Part shown: piece by piece, positions 1 through 6,470 of the stretch
Layout: each line of letters opens with the position of its first letter
Numbering within the stretch: position 1 is the first letter of the stretch
NCBI GenBank assembly: GCA_020430865.1
Contig: JAGQIY010001154.1
Span: 1 to 14,057 of the forward strand
Direction: 5' to 3'
DNA length: 14,057 nucleotides
Origin: Myxococcales bacterium
GTDB lineage: Bacteria > Myxococcota > Polyangia > Polyangiales > Polyangiaceae
The notes under the pieces: generated by a model
What the model was told of the DNA's origin: nothing
The model's input: the letters and a program-made list of their open reading frames with translations, nothing else
Databases searched by the model: none
Program-made: the position numbers and the translations under genes

Positions 1-442
1 AGCCGATCAGGTAGAGGATGCCCGCGATCAGCCCCATCACGAAGATCGCGCCGAAGCGGTCCATGCCCGAGAACAGCACGCCGAAATCCGGGTTCTGGCC
101 GCGCGCGGCTTGCATGTAGAGCCGGATCTGCCCCACGGAGAAGAACAGCGAGAGCAAGTTGTCGAGGAGCGTGCCCACCGCCTGCACCAGCACGTACTCC
201 GACGTCCCTGGCTCGAGCTGCGCGCCGCCCTGGATCGCGCTGGCGATGTAGCCCGGAACCCCGGCGATCACCGACACCAGGAACACACCACCGAACAGCA
301 CGGCCCAGTGCTTCTTGAAGATCTCCCAGGCGCTGCCCACCACTTCGGTGGGCGTCCAGTGACCGGGAGGGCCGTGAATGCCTCCGCCCGTCGGCGGCAA
401 ATCTCCAGGGAATTGGGGAGCTGCGTACGGATTGTCTGTCAT
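1..442 (-). CDS. Multi-pass membrane protein, N-terminal part only
   Basis: The reverse strand is open from an ATG at 442 to the left edge, giving 147 codons with no stop, so the C-terminus lies outside the window. The N-terminus (residues 1-30) is rich in Pro and Gly and looks disordered. A stretch beginning TEVVGSAWEIFKKHW (32-46) then leads into hydrophobic segments at about 47-66, 83-105 and 128-147. A short cytosolic leader followed by an AWEIFKKHW-type amphipathic helix and several helices resembles DUF975/YciC-like integral membrane proteins of unknown function; this is recall of the family style, not a search result. No clear Shine-Dalgarno precedes the ATG. The gene is divergent from the one at 550, with 107 bp between the two starts. 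Confidence 0.75.
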   Translation of the reverse strand, partial: MTDNPYAAPQFPGDLPPTGGGIHGPPGHWTPTEVVGSAWEIFKKHWAVLFGGVFLVSVIAGVPGYIASAIQGGAQLEPGTSEYVLVQAVGTLLDNLLSLFFSVGQIRLYMQAARGQNPDFGVLFSGMDRFGAIFVMGLIAGILYLIG

Positions 443-549
443 GGGAGCGCGCCGAAGGTATCACGCCGGTTCCCCGGTTGCCGAAAAGAGGAGTGGCACG
501 AACGGCGAAGTCCCTTCGGTTACACTGCAGGCAGATCCGAGCCAGAGCG

Positions 550-876
550 ATGAGTGATCCCATCCTGGAAGCACTGTGGAAAAAGGTCGTCGACGACTGG
601 GACGACGACAGCGCCCATGGTGCGTTCCTCAGTCACTGCCAAGACACCCAGCAGCTGCCGGAAGCTGCTGCTCGCTACAAGGGCATGACCGGCGACCACG
701 AACGGAGCGCGAGCGCCGAGAAGCGCCTGGGCGGAGTCGCCCTGCTGGCAATGGCTTCCTTGCAACACGAACCCCGCTCGGACCCTCGCCGGGCGCCGCG
801 CTGGGTCGCTGTCTTGATCAGCTTGTTCTTCGTGCTCGCGACGGCCTACCTGCTGCACGTGCTGGACGGCATCTAG
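550..876 (+). CDS. Small tail-anchored membrane protein, function unknown
   Basis: The gene encodes 108 residues from ATG 550. An earlier in-frame ATG at 478 would add 24 basic residues that look non-coding, so I prefer 550, where the protein opens MSDPILEALWKKVVDDWDDD. Residues 1-80 are soluble and mostly helical, with a strongly acidic WDDD patch near 17-20 and the start of a possible helical repeat (AHGAFLSHCQ...LPEAAARYKG). Residues 85-105 form one hydrophobic helix ending three residues before the stop, which suggests a tail-anchored protein with its N-terminal part in the cytoplasm. I recall similar small proteins in myxobacterial genomes but know no function. No strong ribosome site is visible. 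Confidence 0.75.
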   Translation: MSDPILEALWKKVVDDWDDDSAHGAFLSHCQDTQQLPEAAARYKGMTGDHERSASAEKRLGGVALLAMASLQHEPRSDPRRAPRWVAVLISLFFVLATAYLLHVLDGI

Positions 877-1058
877 CCTGGCCTCCGGGGAGTCCATTTC
901 CGCACGGGACGGAGCAGGCGGGAGGACGCGAGAGGCAGAGCTCGTGGCCGAGTCGTCCGCAAGGGGAGTGAAGCGACTTGGCCCGCCACCGCCGTCACGC
1001 TCGGTTCACCGAATCGCCACTGGACTGTCGTCCGGTCGAGCCCTATCGAAGAGAAGCC

Positions 1059-1445
1059 ATGAAGCAGGTCGTGTTCGAGAGCCCCCTGGTCACCATCGAA
1101 GAGGATCCGACTGAGCGCTTGATCTGGGTGCGCCGGAGCACGGAGCGCTGTGACGTGGAGCGACTGATGGCCACCTACGCCGACGCCATGTCCCAGATCA
1201 CCAGATCGCATCGAGGCTGGGGCATGATCCTCGATATGCGGGAGGCTCCCGGAAACAACTCCGACGCATTCGAGAACTCCACCGCCGAGCTGCGAGCCAA
1301 GCTAAGCGACACCTTCCCGCGCGTGGTGGTCCTGGTGTCCACGGTGGTGGGTGAGCTGCAGGTGAAACGCATGGCGCGGGAGAGCGAGCTGGAGACGGCG
1401 GTGACCACGGACGAAGCACACGCCCGGCGCATCTGCCGGACTTGA
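1059..1445 (+). CDS. Small STAS-like cytosolic protein, function unknown
   Basis: The gene encodes 128 residues from ATG 1059, with an AGAGA element about 5 bases upstream; the earlier in-frame start at 978 gives an unlikely Arg-rich extension. There is no signal peptide or membrane helix. The protein alternates short strands and helices: an N-terminal strand pair (VTIEEDPTERLIWVRRS), a helix, a strand ending WGMILDMREAPG (about 54-65), a long helix, then a strand PRVVVLVSTVVGELQVKR. This order, with a central strand-loop ending in a conserved-looking D-x-R-x-A-P-G, is reminiscent of STAS/SpoIIAA-like folds, which bind partner proteins in regulatory switches. No phosphorylatable Ser in the canonical DxS position could be assigned, so the role is open. 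It reads the same way as the upstream gene but is 182 bp away. Confidence 0.75.
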   Translation: MKQVVFESPLVTIEEDPTERLIWVRRSTERCDVERLMATYADAMSQITRSHRGWGMILDMREAPGNNSDAFENSTAELRAKLSDTFPRVVVLVSTVVGELQVKRMARESELETAVTTDEAHARRICRT

Positions 1446-1498
1446 GCTGGGCCTGTTCATCCGGGTTTGGGGGTGAGGGAAGAGCCCTTCGACGCGCC

Positions 1499-1601
1499 TC
1501 CCCCCCCCGAACTACCCACGTGGCCGAAAATCGCCCTCACGATGACGAGATCACTCGTCGGTTCTGCCGGAAACGAGGCTTTTTGTCTAATCGGGGGGGG
1601 A
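1499..1601. repeat. Poly-C / poly-G inverted repeat
   Basis: The sequence TCCCCCCCCCGA at 1499-1510 is mirrored by TCGGGGGGGGA at 1591-1601. The reverse complement of the right arm matches the left except for one extra C. The arms flank 80 bases. Homopolymers this long are rare in the rest of the window. They could pair in RNA, could slip during replication, or could be chance. Confidence 0.6.
1544..1559. repeat. Short inverted repeat
   Basis: Arms GACGAG (1544-1549) and CTCGTC (1554-1559) are perfect with a 4-base spacer. The repeat lies between the poly-C and poly-G tracts. It could be an operator half-site pair or a small hairpin; no regulator is identifiable. Confidence 0.35.
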
Positions 1602-1605
1602 TCTC

Positions 1606-1641
1606 GCAGTCGTCGCGCCAGTCGTTTTCCTTTGCGACTGC
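1606..1641. repeat. Two alternative hairpins sharing one arm
   Basis: GCAGTCG at 1606-1612 pairs perfectly with CGACTGC at 1635-1641. A second copy of the core, CAGTCG at 1619-1624, can pair with the same right arm (1635-1640), so two mutually exclusive stems are possible in RNA. Stems are only 6-7 bp, so this may be chance. Confidence 0.3.
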
Positions 1642-1701
1642 AAACCAGCCAGGTGCTTTCCAGTCCGACTTGAACGCCAGTGGGTTGGCCCAAATCGTGG
1701 G

Positions 1702-1715
1702 GGCTTTTCAAAGCC
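1702..1715. repeat. Short palindrome GGCTTT-TC-AAAGCC
   Basis: Perfect 6-base arms around a 2-base centre, about 210 bases before pal. This shape suits a dimeric regulator's operator better than a terminator, as no T run follows directly. The function is unknown. Confidence 0.3.
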
Positions 1716-1912
1716 TGGCTTGGAAGACATGCTCCGCGCGAAGCGCTAAGCAAGGGCGCTCGCGAGTCTTGGCCAGGGCATGGGCTCCACAGTAAGGCCG
1801 TCCCGGCTCCCCGCGGTTTGTATCGTACGCCCCGTTGGCGTTGATAGCCGCGTGGCAACTCGCAACTCCCCGAGAGACACCCAACAACCCGCCGAATCCG
1901 GAGCAATCCGAC

Positions 1913-1920
1913 AAGGAGGT
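1913..1920 (+). promoter_or_regulatory. Strong ribosome binding site of pal
   Basis: AAGGAGGT lies three bases before ATG 1924. It is the best Shine-Dalgarno match on the plus strand here and fixes the pal start, ruling out the earlier in-frame ATG at 1780. Most other tol genes have weaker sites, which fits Pal being the most abundant product. Confidence 0.85.
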
Positions 1921-1923
1921 CGC

Positions 1924-2475
1924 ATGAAGAAGTTCCATCTGCTGAGCACGCTGTTGCCCGCCGCCCTTTTGCTTGCCTGTGGCTCCGATCCCAAGGAGCC
2001 GCCCGCTGCCCCCACTGGAGGCACCGAACCCGTCGCCACCGCCACCCAGGCGACTGGAGACGAGCTGCCCGCGGATGACCCGGACGACGACCCCAAGAAG
2101 AGCCAGATCAACATCTCCGACGAGATCAAGAAGGCGTGTGGGATCAGCGACTCCGATGCGCACTTCGCCTACAACTCAGCCAACGTCCGACCCCAGGACG
2201 AGGTGGTGCTGAAGAAGCTCGCGGATTGCTTCGCGACGGGTGCGCTCAAGGACAAGCAGATGCAGCTGGTGGGCCACGCGGATCCCCGCGGAGATGAAGA
2301 GTACAACATGGTGCTGGGTGGACGCCGGGCGGAGAACGTCAAGGCTGCTCTGAGCCAGCGTGGGCTGGGCAAGGACCGGGTCAAGACCAGCTCCCGCGGC
2401 GAGCTGGATGCCACGGGTACCGACGAGGCGAGCTACTTCGAGGATCGCCGCGTCGACGTGATGGTGGCGGAGTAG
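1924..2475 (+). CDS. pal: Peptidoglycan-associated lipoprotein Pal
   Basis: Pal is the outer-membrane lipoprotein that grips peptidoglycan and is moved by the TolQRAB machine. The gene encodes 183 residues from ATG 1924. The signal peptide ends in a lipobox L16-L17-A18-C19. Gly follows the Cys rather than Asp, which by the E. coli rule predicts outer-membrane sorting. Residues 20-60 are a Pro/Asp-rich linker. An OmpA-like domain covers about 75-183 and carries the signature GHADPRG (117-123) and EYNMVLGGRRA (126-136). D120 and R135 match the family residues that hold the diaminopimelate side chain of peptidoglycan. A second Cys (C72) and C96 in the domain could pair. Length is close to the usual 170-190. 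It comes first in the cluster, followed by a strong hairpin before tolQ. Confidence 0.95.
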   Translation: MKKFHLLSTLLPAALLLACGSDPKEPPAAPTGGTEPVATATQATGDELPADDPDDDPKKSQINISDEIKKACGISDSDAHFAYNSANVRPQDEVVLKKLADCFATGALKDKQMQLVGHADPRGDEEYNMVLGGRRAENVKAALSQRGLGKDRVKTSSRGELDATGTDEASYFEDRRVDVMVAE

Positions 2476-2493
2476 TCCGCCGGCCAGAGTCCA

Positions 2494-2526
2494 GGGTGGC
2501 TGGTCGATCCCATCGATCAGCCACTC
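2494..2526 (+). terminator. Strong hairpin after pal
   Basis: Left arm 2496-2508 (GTGGCTGGTCGAT) pairs with right arm 2512-2524 (ATCGATCAGCCAC) over 13 bp with one G-U pair and a CCC loop; two outer pairs may extend it to 2494-2526. It starts 18 bases after the pal stop. There is no T run, so it is more likely a partial terminator or an RNA-stability and processing element than a full rho-independent terminator. Confidence 0.7.
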
Positions 2527-2532
2527 CGTGCA

Positions 2533-2582
2533 TCCAGGCCATGAATCCTCCTGGAAATGTTCAGCTCCCCCGACGCGGGAGC
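2533..2582 (+). repeat. Two further small hairpins before tolQ
   Basis: TCCAGG (2533-2538) pairs with CCTGGA (2550-2555), and GCTCCC (2564-2569) pairs with GGGAGC (2577-2582). Both stems are perfect 6-mers. Following the stronger stem at 2494, they make a run of three hairpins within the 157-base pal-tolQ gap. Confidence 0.45.
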
Positions 2583-2632
2583 CTGCTCGAGTCAGACCCC
2601 AGCGCACCCTCAGTCGTAAGGCCCCTCATCAC

Positions 2633-3385
2633 ATGCTGTTCCTCGCCGAAGCCGATCTGAACCCGATATCTCTCGCCACGCACTCCAAGGGCGTCGTGCT
2701 CGTGGTGCTGCTGGGCCTGCTGCTCGCGGCCGCGGCGGTCTGGTTCATCGTGGTCGTGAAGTTCCTGCAGCTGATGCGCCTGCGGTCGGCTCAGCATGCC
2801 TTCGAGCGCGCCACGGAGAACATCCACAACGCCTCGGACCTGATCAGCGCAAGCATCGAGCATCGCCACTCGCCCGGCGGACGCGTGGTCATGGAGCTAG
2901 GCAAGCGTCACCACCAGCCGGGCCTGAACAGTGAGCTGCTTCAGGCGGTGGCCAAGCGTGCCATCGTCAACGAGCAGTCCAAGGCGTCGACCCTGCTGCC
3001 CACGCTCGCGAGCATCGCCTCCGCGGCGCCCTTCGTCGGCCTCTTCGGCACCGTCTGGGGCATCATGGAGGCCTTCATCCTGATCGGCCGGGAGAAGAGT
3101 GCGTCGCTGCCGGTCGTCGCGCCAGCCATCGGGGAGGCGCTGATCGCGACCGCCGTGGGGCTGTTCGCCGCGATCCCGGCGACCATCGGCTACAACTACA
3201 TCGAGCGTCGAGTGGGCGATCTGCTGGAGGAGCTCGAGGCGTCATCGGACGGCTGGGTCGAGATCATCGCGGGCAACCCCGCGGGTCCCACTTCGGCGGT
3301 GCCCTTGGTACGTCGCAACGAGCCTTCGCAGCCCCCACCCGATCACTCCCAGGGCGCACCCACGATGCAGGGGATCGGTCGCTGA
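2633..3385 (+). CDS. tolQ: TolQ proton-channel subunit
   Basis: TolQ is the inner-membrane subunit that forms, with TolR, the proton-driven motor of the Tol-Pal system (ExbB/MotA family). From ATG 2633 the product is 250 residues, near the usual 230-240. The in-frame ATG at 2528 would add 35 residues unlike TolQ and overlap the hairpins, so I reject it. Transmembrane helices lie at about 18-45, 128-150 and 160-188. Helix 2 contains GTVWGIM (139-145) and helix 3 EALIATAVG (168-176). T140 and T173 correspond to the conserved channel threonines. The C-terminal 40 residues are Pro-rich and probably disordered. The Shine-Dalgarno is poor. tolR follows 12 bases after the stop. Confidence 0.93.
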   Translation: MLFLAEADLNPISLATHSKGVVLVVLLGLLLAAAAVWFIVVVKFLQLMRLRSAQHAFERATENIHNASDLISASIEHRHSPGGRVVMELGKRHHQPGLNSELLQAVAKRAIVNEQSKASTLLPTLASIASAAPFVGLFGTVWGIMEAFILIGREKSASLPVVAPAIGEALIATAVGLFAAIPATIGYNYIERRVGDLLEELEASSDGWVEIIAGNPAGPTSAVPLVRRNEPSQPPPDHSQGAPTMQGIGR

Positions 3386-3397
3386 GAGGAACGCAAG

Positions 3398-3862
3398 ATG
3401 GGAGCCAAGGTTGGAGGAGGAGGCCGCAGAGGCCGACGCCGCGGCGGGTTCACCGACATCAACATCACGCCCTTCGTCGACGTGATGCTGGTGCTCCTGG
3501 TGGTCTTCATGGTGACCGCGCCGCTGCTCACCACGGGTCTGCGCATCGACCTGCCCAACGTGCAGGCCGCGAACACGCCCGTGAAGGACTCACGGCTCCT
3601 GGTCACGGTGACCAAGGAGGAGCGCATCATGTTCGCCGACAAGGACGTGACCGACAGCATCGATTCGGTGTTGCTCGACAGCCAGCGCGTGCAGAAGGAG
3701 CGCGAGCTGTACATCCGCGCCGACAAGGAGGCGCGCTATGGTGTGGTCGCGAAGGTCGTCGCGGCGGCTCGTGCGAGCGGCGTTACCTCATTGAATTTGC
3801 TGGTCCAACCGGAGTTGGAGGAGGTGGATGAATCCTCCCCAGCGCCCAAACCGTCCAAGTAG
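3398..3862 (+). CDS. tolR: TolR proton-channel subunit
   Basis: TolR pairs with TolQ and carries the proton-accepting Asp of the motor (ExbD/TolR family). The product is 154 residues from ATG 3398, with GAGGA at 3386-3390 as ribosome site. A Gly/Arg-rich cytoplasmic N-terminus (1-17) is followed by FTDINITPFVDVMLVLLVVF, the family hallmark, where D28 in the single transmembrane helix (about 24-44) is the equivalent of E. coli D23. The periplasmic part (45-154) has the usual strand-helix pattern and ends in a Pro/Ser/Lys tail. Position between tolQ and the TolA-like gene confirms TolR over ExbD. Confidence 0.93.
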   Translation: MGAKVGGGGRRGRRRGGFTDINITPFVDVMLVLLVVFMVTAPLLTTGLRIDLPNVQAANTPVKDSRLLVTVTKEERIMFADKDVTDSIDSVLLDSQRVQKERELYIRADKEARYGVVAKVVAAARASGVTSLNLLVQPELEEVDESSPAPKPSK

Positions 3863-3897
3863 CCATCGTCTTCGTCTCTGACGACCGAGTTCTCTCC

Positions 3898-4833
3898 ATG
3901 GCGTGGTCCGATTTCACAACCGGCGAGCTAGCCCTCGGAATGGTCATTTCCGTGGTGATCTGCGTCGGCTCGCCCATCGGCGCCCGCTATCTGAACCTGG
4001 AGCTCCAGGCGGGGCAGGTGAAGCCGGAGCCGAAGCCCAAGGAGCTGCCGATCGCCGTCAAGCCGGTGATGGACGAGCTCCCGCTGCTCAAGCTCGGCGG
4101 CAAGAAGATGAAGCCGAAGCTGCCCGACATGTGGCAGATCAAGCCGGAAGCCATCAAGCGCATGGAGGCTGCCTCGGCCCCGTCGCCCGACGCGAAGGAC
4201 GATCCCACCAAGATCCCCGAGAGCAAGGTCGCCGAGGGCGACGCCGCTGCGCCCCCGCCGGACGCCGAGATCGCCAAGGAAGTCGACGACGACATCAAGG
4301 ACCTGGACGCTGGGGAGGTCGAGCCCACTGCCGAGGGCGAAGGCTCTCCCGACGGCGTGAAGGAGGGCACGGAGACGGACCCGCTGAAGGCGCGCGCCGT
4401 GAGCCTGTACCGCGTCAAGATCGCGTCCTGGTTCAGCAGCCGCTTCCACCAGCCATCGAGCCTACCCTGCAGCGTCGTCGGCGGTCTGCGGGCGTCGGTC
4501 AGCGCCAGCGTGGGCGGCGACCGCTCCGTGACGGGTTTTACGATCACGGGGCCCAGCGGCAATGCAGTGTTCGACGCCAAGGTTCGGGAGGCCATGCAGT
4601 CGACCGTTGGCCAGCAACTCCCGCCACCACCCAAGAACTACCCCGACATCCTGGAGTCCACCGTCTTCCCCGTGTTCGCGGGTGACAAGAGCCGATCATG
4701 CGCCAAGACCGATCCCCCGCCGAAGTCCGATCCGGATCCGGCCCCCGCACCGGAACCGAAGCCGGAACCGAAGCCAGACCCCGCACCAGCACCCGAAGCA
4801 CCGGCACCAGCACCCGAAGCAACACCGGAATGA
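3898..4833 (+). CDS. tolA: TolA-like energy-transducing protein with Cys in place of the motif His
   Basis: TolA transmits TolQR movement across the periplasm to TolB and Pal. The product is 311 residues from ATG 3898. One inner-membrane helix spans about 11-29. Residues 38-165 are a Pro/Lys/Glu/Asp-rich stalk rather than the long Ala/Lys helix of E. coli. A globular domain at about 168-268 has the TolA/TonB C-terminal pattern (SVSASVGGDRSVTGFTI, then FDAKVREAMQS), with C191 and C268 placed for a disulphide. A tail of about 43 residues after that domain is built of PAPEPKPEPKP-type repeats, which is unusual because the globular domain normally ends the protein. The transmembrane motif SxxxH (S18, H22 in E. 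coli) reads S18-V-V-I-C22 here. The stop overlaps the tolB start as ATGA. Confidence 0.88.
   Translation: MAWSDFTTGELALGMVISVVICVGSPIGARYLNLELQAGQVKPEPKPKELPIAVKPVMDELPLLKLGGKKMKPKLPDMWQIKPEAIKRMEAASAPSPDAKDDPTKIPESKVAEGDAAAPPPDAEIAKEVDDDIKDLDAGEVEPTAEGEGSPDGVKEGTETDPLKARAVSLYRVKIASWFSSRFHQPSSLPCSVVGGLRASVSASVGGDRSVTGFTITGPSGNAVFDAKVREAMQSTVGQQLPPPPKNYPDILESTVFPVFAGDKSRSCAKTDPPPKSDPDPAPAPEPKPEPKPDPAPAPEAPAPAPEATPE
4750..4824 (+). repeat. Tandem repeats coding the TolA tail
   Basis: A 12-base unit CCGGAACCGAAG occurs twice in tandem at 4750-4761 and 4762-4773. A 21-base unit occurs at 4783-4803 and 4804-4824, identical over its first 18 bases. They encode the PEPKPEPKP and APAPEAP parts of the tail and can be expected to vary in copy number between strains. 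Confidence 0.75.
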
Positions 4834-6272
4834 AGCAAAACCTCCTCCAGCACGCGCTTGGCCTGGGCGCCCTCAGCGCGCTCGCGCTCGTCGCGACGTC
4901 GAGCGGGGCCCAGTCGGAGCCCCCGCCTGACGAGACGAAGCTCGGCCCGTTCGTGGTCAAGAGCAGTGACGTGAACGTCCACGTCACGAGCCTCGCCATC
5001 CTGCCGTCACTGTCTCCCGACCTGGAAGACGTGATCGTGCGCGGCGTCGTGCGCCGGGACATGGAGCTCTCGGGCATGTTCAGGGTGATCGCCGACGACA
5101 AGGCGCCGCCTGGCCTCTACTCCTTCGACGACCCGGTGGACGTGGACGCCTGGAAGAAGGTCGGCGCCGAGGTCATCGTCAAAGTTTCCGCACGCAAAAC
5201 CAAGGGCGACAAGATCGAGGTCTTTGGCCTGGCCTACTTCCTGAACGTGGGCAAGGAGCCGGTCTACGAGAAGAAGCTGGTCGTCGACAAGAAGGACGTG
5301 CGCGAGACCGCGCACCGCATCACCGACGCACTGCTCGGCGCCATCACCGGCACCGACGGCGGGTTCGCCAGCCACATGATCTACAGCGGAAAGTGGGGCA
5401 AGAACCGCCGCATCTTCAGCATGGACTCCGACGGCCACGACCTGAAGCCGCGCACCTCCCAGGACGACACCGCGCTGGCGCCGGTGTGGAGTCCGAACAA
5501 CACGAATTTCTTCTACGTGCTCAGCAAGAACTACGCGCCGTTCAAGCTGTACCGCGACGACAAGCAGGTGAAGCTGCCCTTCAGCGGCTCGATCTACAGC
5601 GTGGCCTTCGACAAGGACGGCTCCAGGATGGCGATCGCCGTCTCCGAAGGCCTGAAGAGCGTCATCTACGTCGGTAAGCCCGATGGCAGCGAGATGAAGC
5701 CAGTGTCGAAGATGGAACTCGCGACGCGCCCCGTGTTCTCCCCCTCGGGCAAGCTCGCGTGGGTAGGCGGCGGCGTCGGCAAGCGCTCGACCCGTCGCAT
5801 CTACGTCGATGGCAAGGCGATCTCGCCGCCGGGCTTCGTCGCTTCGGCGCCGACCTTCTGTGACACCGAGGACGGTATCCGCATCGTCTACTCGGTGGAG
5901 GTCGGCGGAGACCGCCGCGACCTGGTGATGAGCGACGAGAAGGGCCACGGCATCGTGCGCCTCACGCAGAACATGGGTTCCAACACCTATCCAGCGTGTA
6001 GCCCCGACGGACGCCTGCTCGCATTCTTTTCCACGCGCAAAAAGCAGAACGGCATCTACATGATGAACCTGAAGCGCTGGAAGACGATCAAGGTCTCGAC
6101 GCAGTACGGCGAGAGCTTGCAGTGGGGCCCGCTGCCTCCGCCGAAACAGTCCTTCGCGAGCAAGCCGAAGCCCAAGAAAGAAGCGCCGAAACCCGAGGAG
6201 ACGCCCGAAGCCCCGAAGCCCGAAGCGCCGAAGCCCGAAGCGAACGCCAAGACACCGTCCGCAGCGAAGTAG
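4830..6272 (+). CDS. tolB: TolB periplasmic beta-propeller protein with Pro-rich tail
   Basis: TolB is the periplasmic partner that links TolA to Pal. From ATG 4830 the product is 480 residues, against about 430 in E. coli. A signal peptide with hydrophobic core about 9-23 is probably cut after A27. The N-terminal alpha/beta domain (about 40-165) includes IVRGVVRRDMELSGMFRVI, typical of TolB. The propeller (about 175-440) shows repeated PD40-type blades: VWSPNN (219-224), PVFSPSG (301-307) and SPDGRL (391-396). From about 443 a 38-residue tail of KPEAPKPEA repeats follows, absent from E. coli TolB. The start overlaps the tolA stop by four bases (ATGA) with no Shine-Dalgarno, so translation is likely coupled to tolA; starting at the in-frame ATG 4698 would remove the signal peptide from the N-terminus. 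Confidence 0.92.
   Translation: MKQNLLQHALGLGALSALALVATSSGAQSEPPPDETKLGPFVVKSSDVNVHVTSLAILPSLSPDLEDVIVRGVVRRDMELSGMFRVIADDKAPPGLYSFDDPVDVDAWKKVGAEVIVKVSARKTKGDKIEVFGLAYFLNVGKEPVYEKKLVVDKKDVRETAHRITDALLGAITGTDGGFASHMIYSGKWGKNRRIFSMDSDGHDLKPRTSQDDTALAPVWSPNNTNFFYVLSKNYAPFKLYRDDKQVKLPFSGSIYSVAFDKDGSRMAIAVSEGLKSVIYVGKPDGSEMKPVSKMELATRPVFSPSGKLAWVGGGVGKRSTRRIYVDGKAISPPGFVASAPTFCDTEDGIRIVYSVEVGGDRRDLVMSDEKGHGIVRLTQNMGSNTYPACSPDGRLLAFFSTRKKQNGIYMMNLKRWKTIKVSTQYGESLQWGPLPPPKQSFASKPKPKKEAPKPEETPEAPKPEAPKPEANAKTPSAAK
6213..6242 (+). repeat. Tandem repeat coding the TolB tail
   Basis: Two perfect copies of the 15-base unit CCGAAGCCCGAAGCG at 6213-6227 and 6228-6242, encoding PKPEA twice. The same Pro/Lys/Glu style occurs at the end of TolA. 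Confidence 0.75.
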
Positions 6273-6276
6273 GCGT

Positions 6277-6311
6277 CGGGTTCGGGGGTGAGGACCGCTC
6301 GTCTGAACCCG
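6277..6311 (+). terminator. Hairpin after tolB
   Basis: CGGGTTC (6277-6283) pairs perfectly with GAACCCG (6305-6311), with up to three further inner pairs including G-U. It begins five bases after the tolB stop. No T run follows, so termination, if any, may need Rho. Confidence 0.45.
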
Positions 6312-6390
6312 GGCACACCCCGCACTCGACGCTGCAGATCCCGCCTGGCAGTGCCCTGCGCGACGCGGCGTTCCAAGGATAAAACAGACG

Positions 6391-6409
6391 GTTCAGCGCT
6401 GAGCTGAAC
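6391..6409. promoter_or_regulatory. Perfect inverted repeat abutting the sigma-54 promoter
   Basis: GTTCAGC (6391-6397) and GCTGAAC (6403-6409) are perfect arms with a 5-base centre. The right arm ends on the base before the -24 element. It could be an operator for a dimeric regulator acting on the promoter, or a hairpin ending tolB readthrough. Confidence 0.5.
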
Positions 6410-6424
6410 TGGCACGTGGCTTGC
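6410..6424 (+). promoter_or_regulatory. Sigma-54 (RpoN) promoter
   Basis: TGGCACGTGGCTTGC matches the RpoN consensus TGGCAC-N5-TTGC at every fixed base with correct spacing. The expected start of transcription is near 6435, leaving a 36-base leader with an AAAGGAA ribosome site before ATG 6471. Sigma-54 promoters need an enhancer-binding activator ATPase, whose site would usually lie 80-150 bases upstream, here between the tolB end and 6390. I found no other match of this quality on either strand of the window. Confidence 0.85.
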
Positions 6425-6470
6425 TCGACGCCTCTCTGCAGGGCGCCCATCGCCCCGCGGAAAGGAACCA

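Larger units (their letters stand above)
1446..1923 (+). other. Gene-free stretch ahead of pal
   Basis: These 478 bases are the longest non-coding stretch here; open frames within it are short and have no recognisable protein character. It holds a 9-base C run at 1500-1508 and an 8-base G run at 1593-1600 that form an inverted repeat, plus several short inverted repeats (1544-1559, 1606-1641, 1702-1715), a T5 run at 1580-1584, and at its end the strong pal ribosome site. It presumably contains the pal/tol promoter, but I cannot point to confident -35/-10 boxes. A small RNA or leader is possible but unproven. Confidence 0.6.

Noticed and set aside
1566..1584. Possible rho-independent terminator ending in T5
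   Set aside because: The stem before the T run is only three base pairs (GCC/GGC), too weak to support the call.
5007..5948. A 313-codon open frame on the reverse strand
   Set aside because: It is antisense to tolB, whose signal peptide and propeller motifs are clear; the frame reflects GC-rich codon bias.
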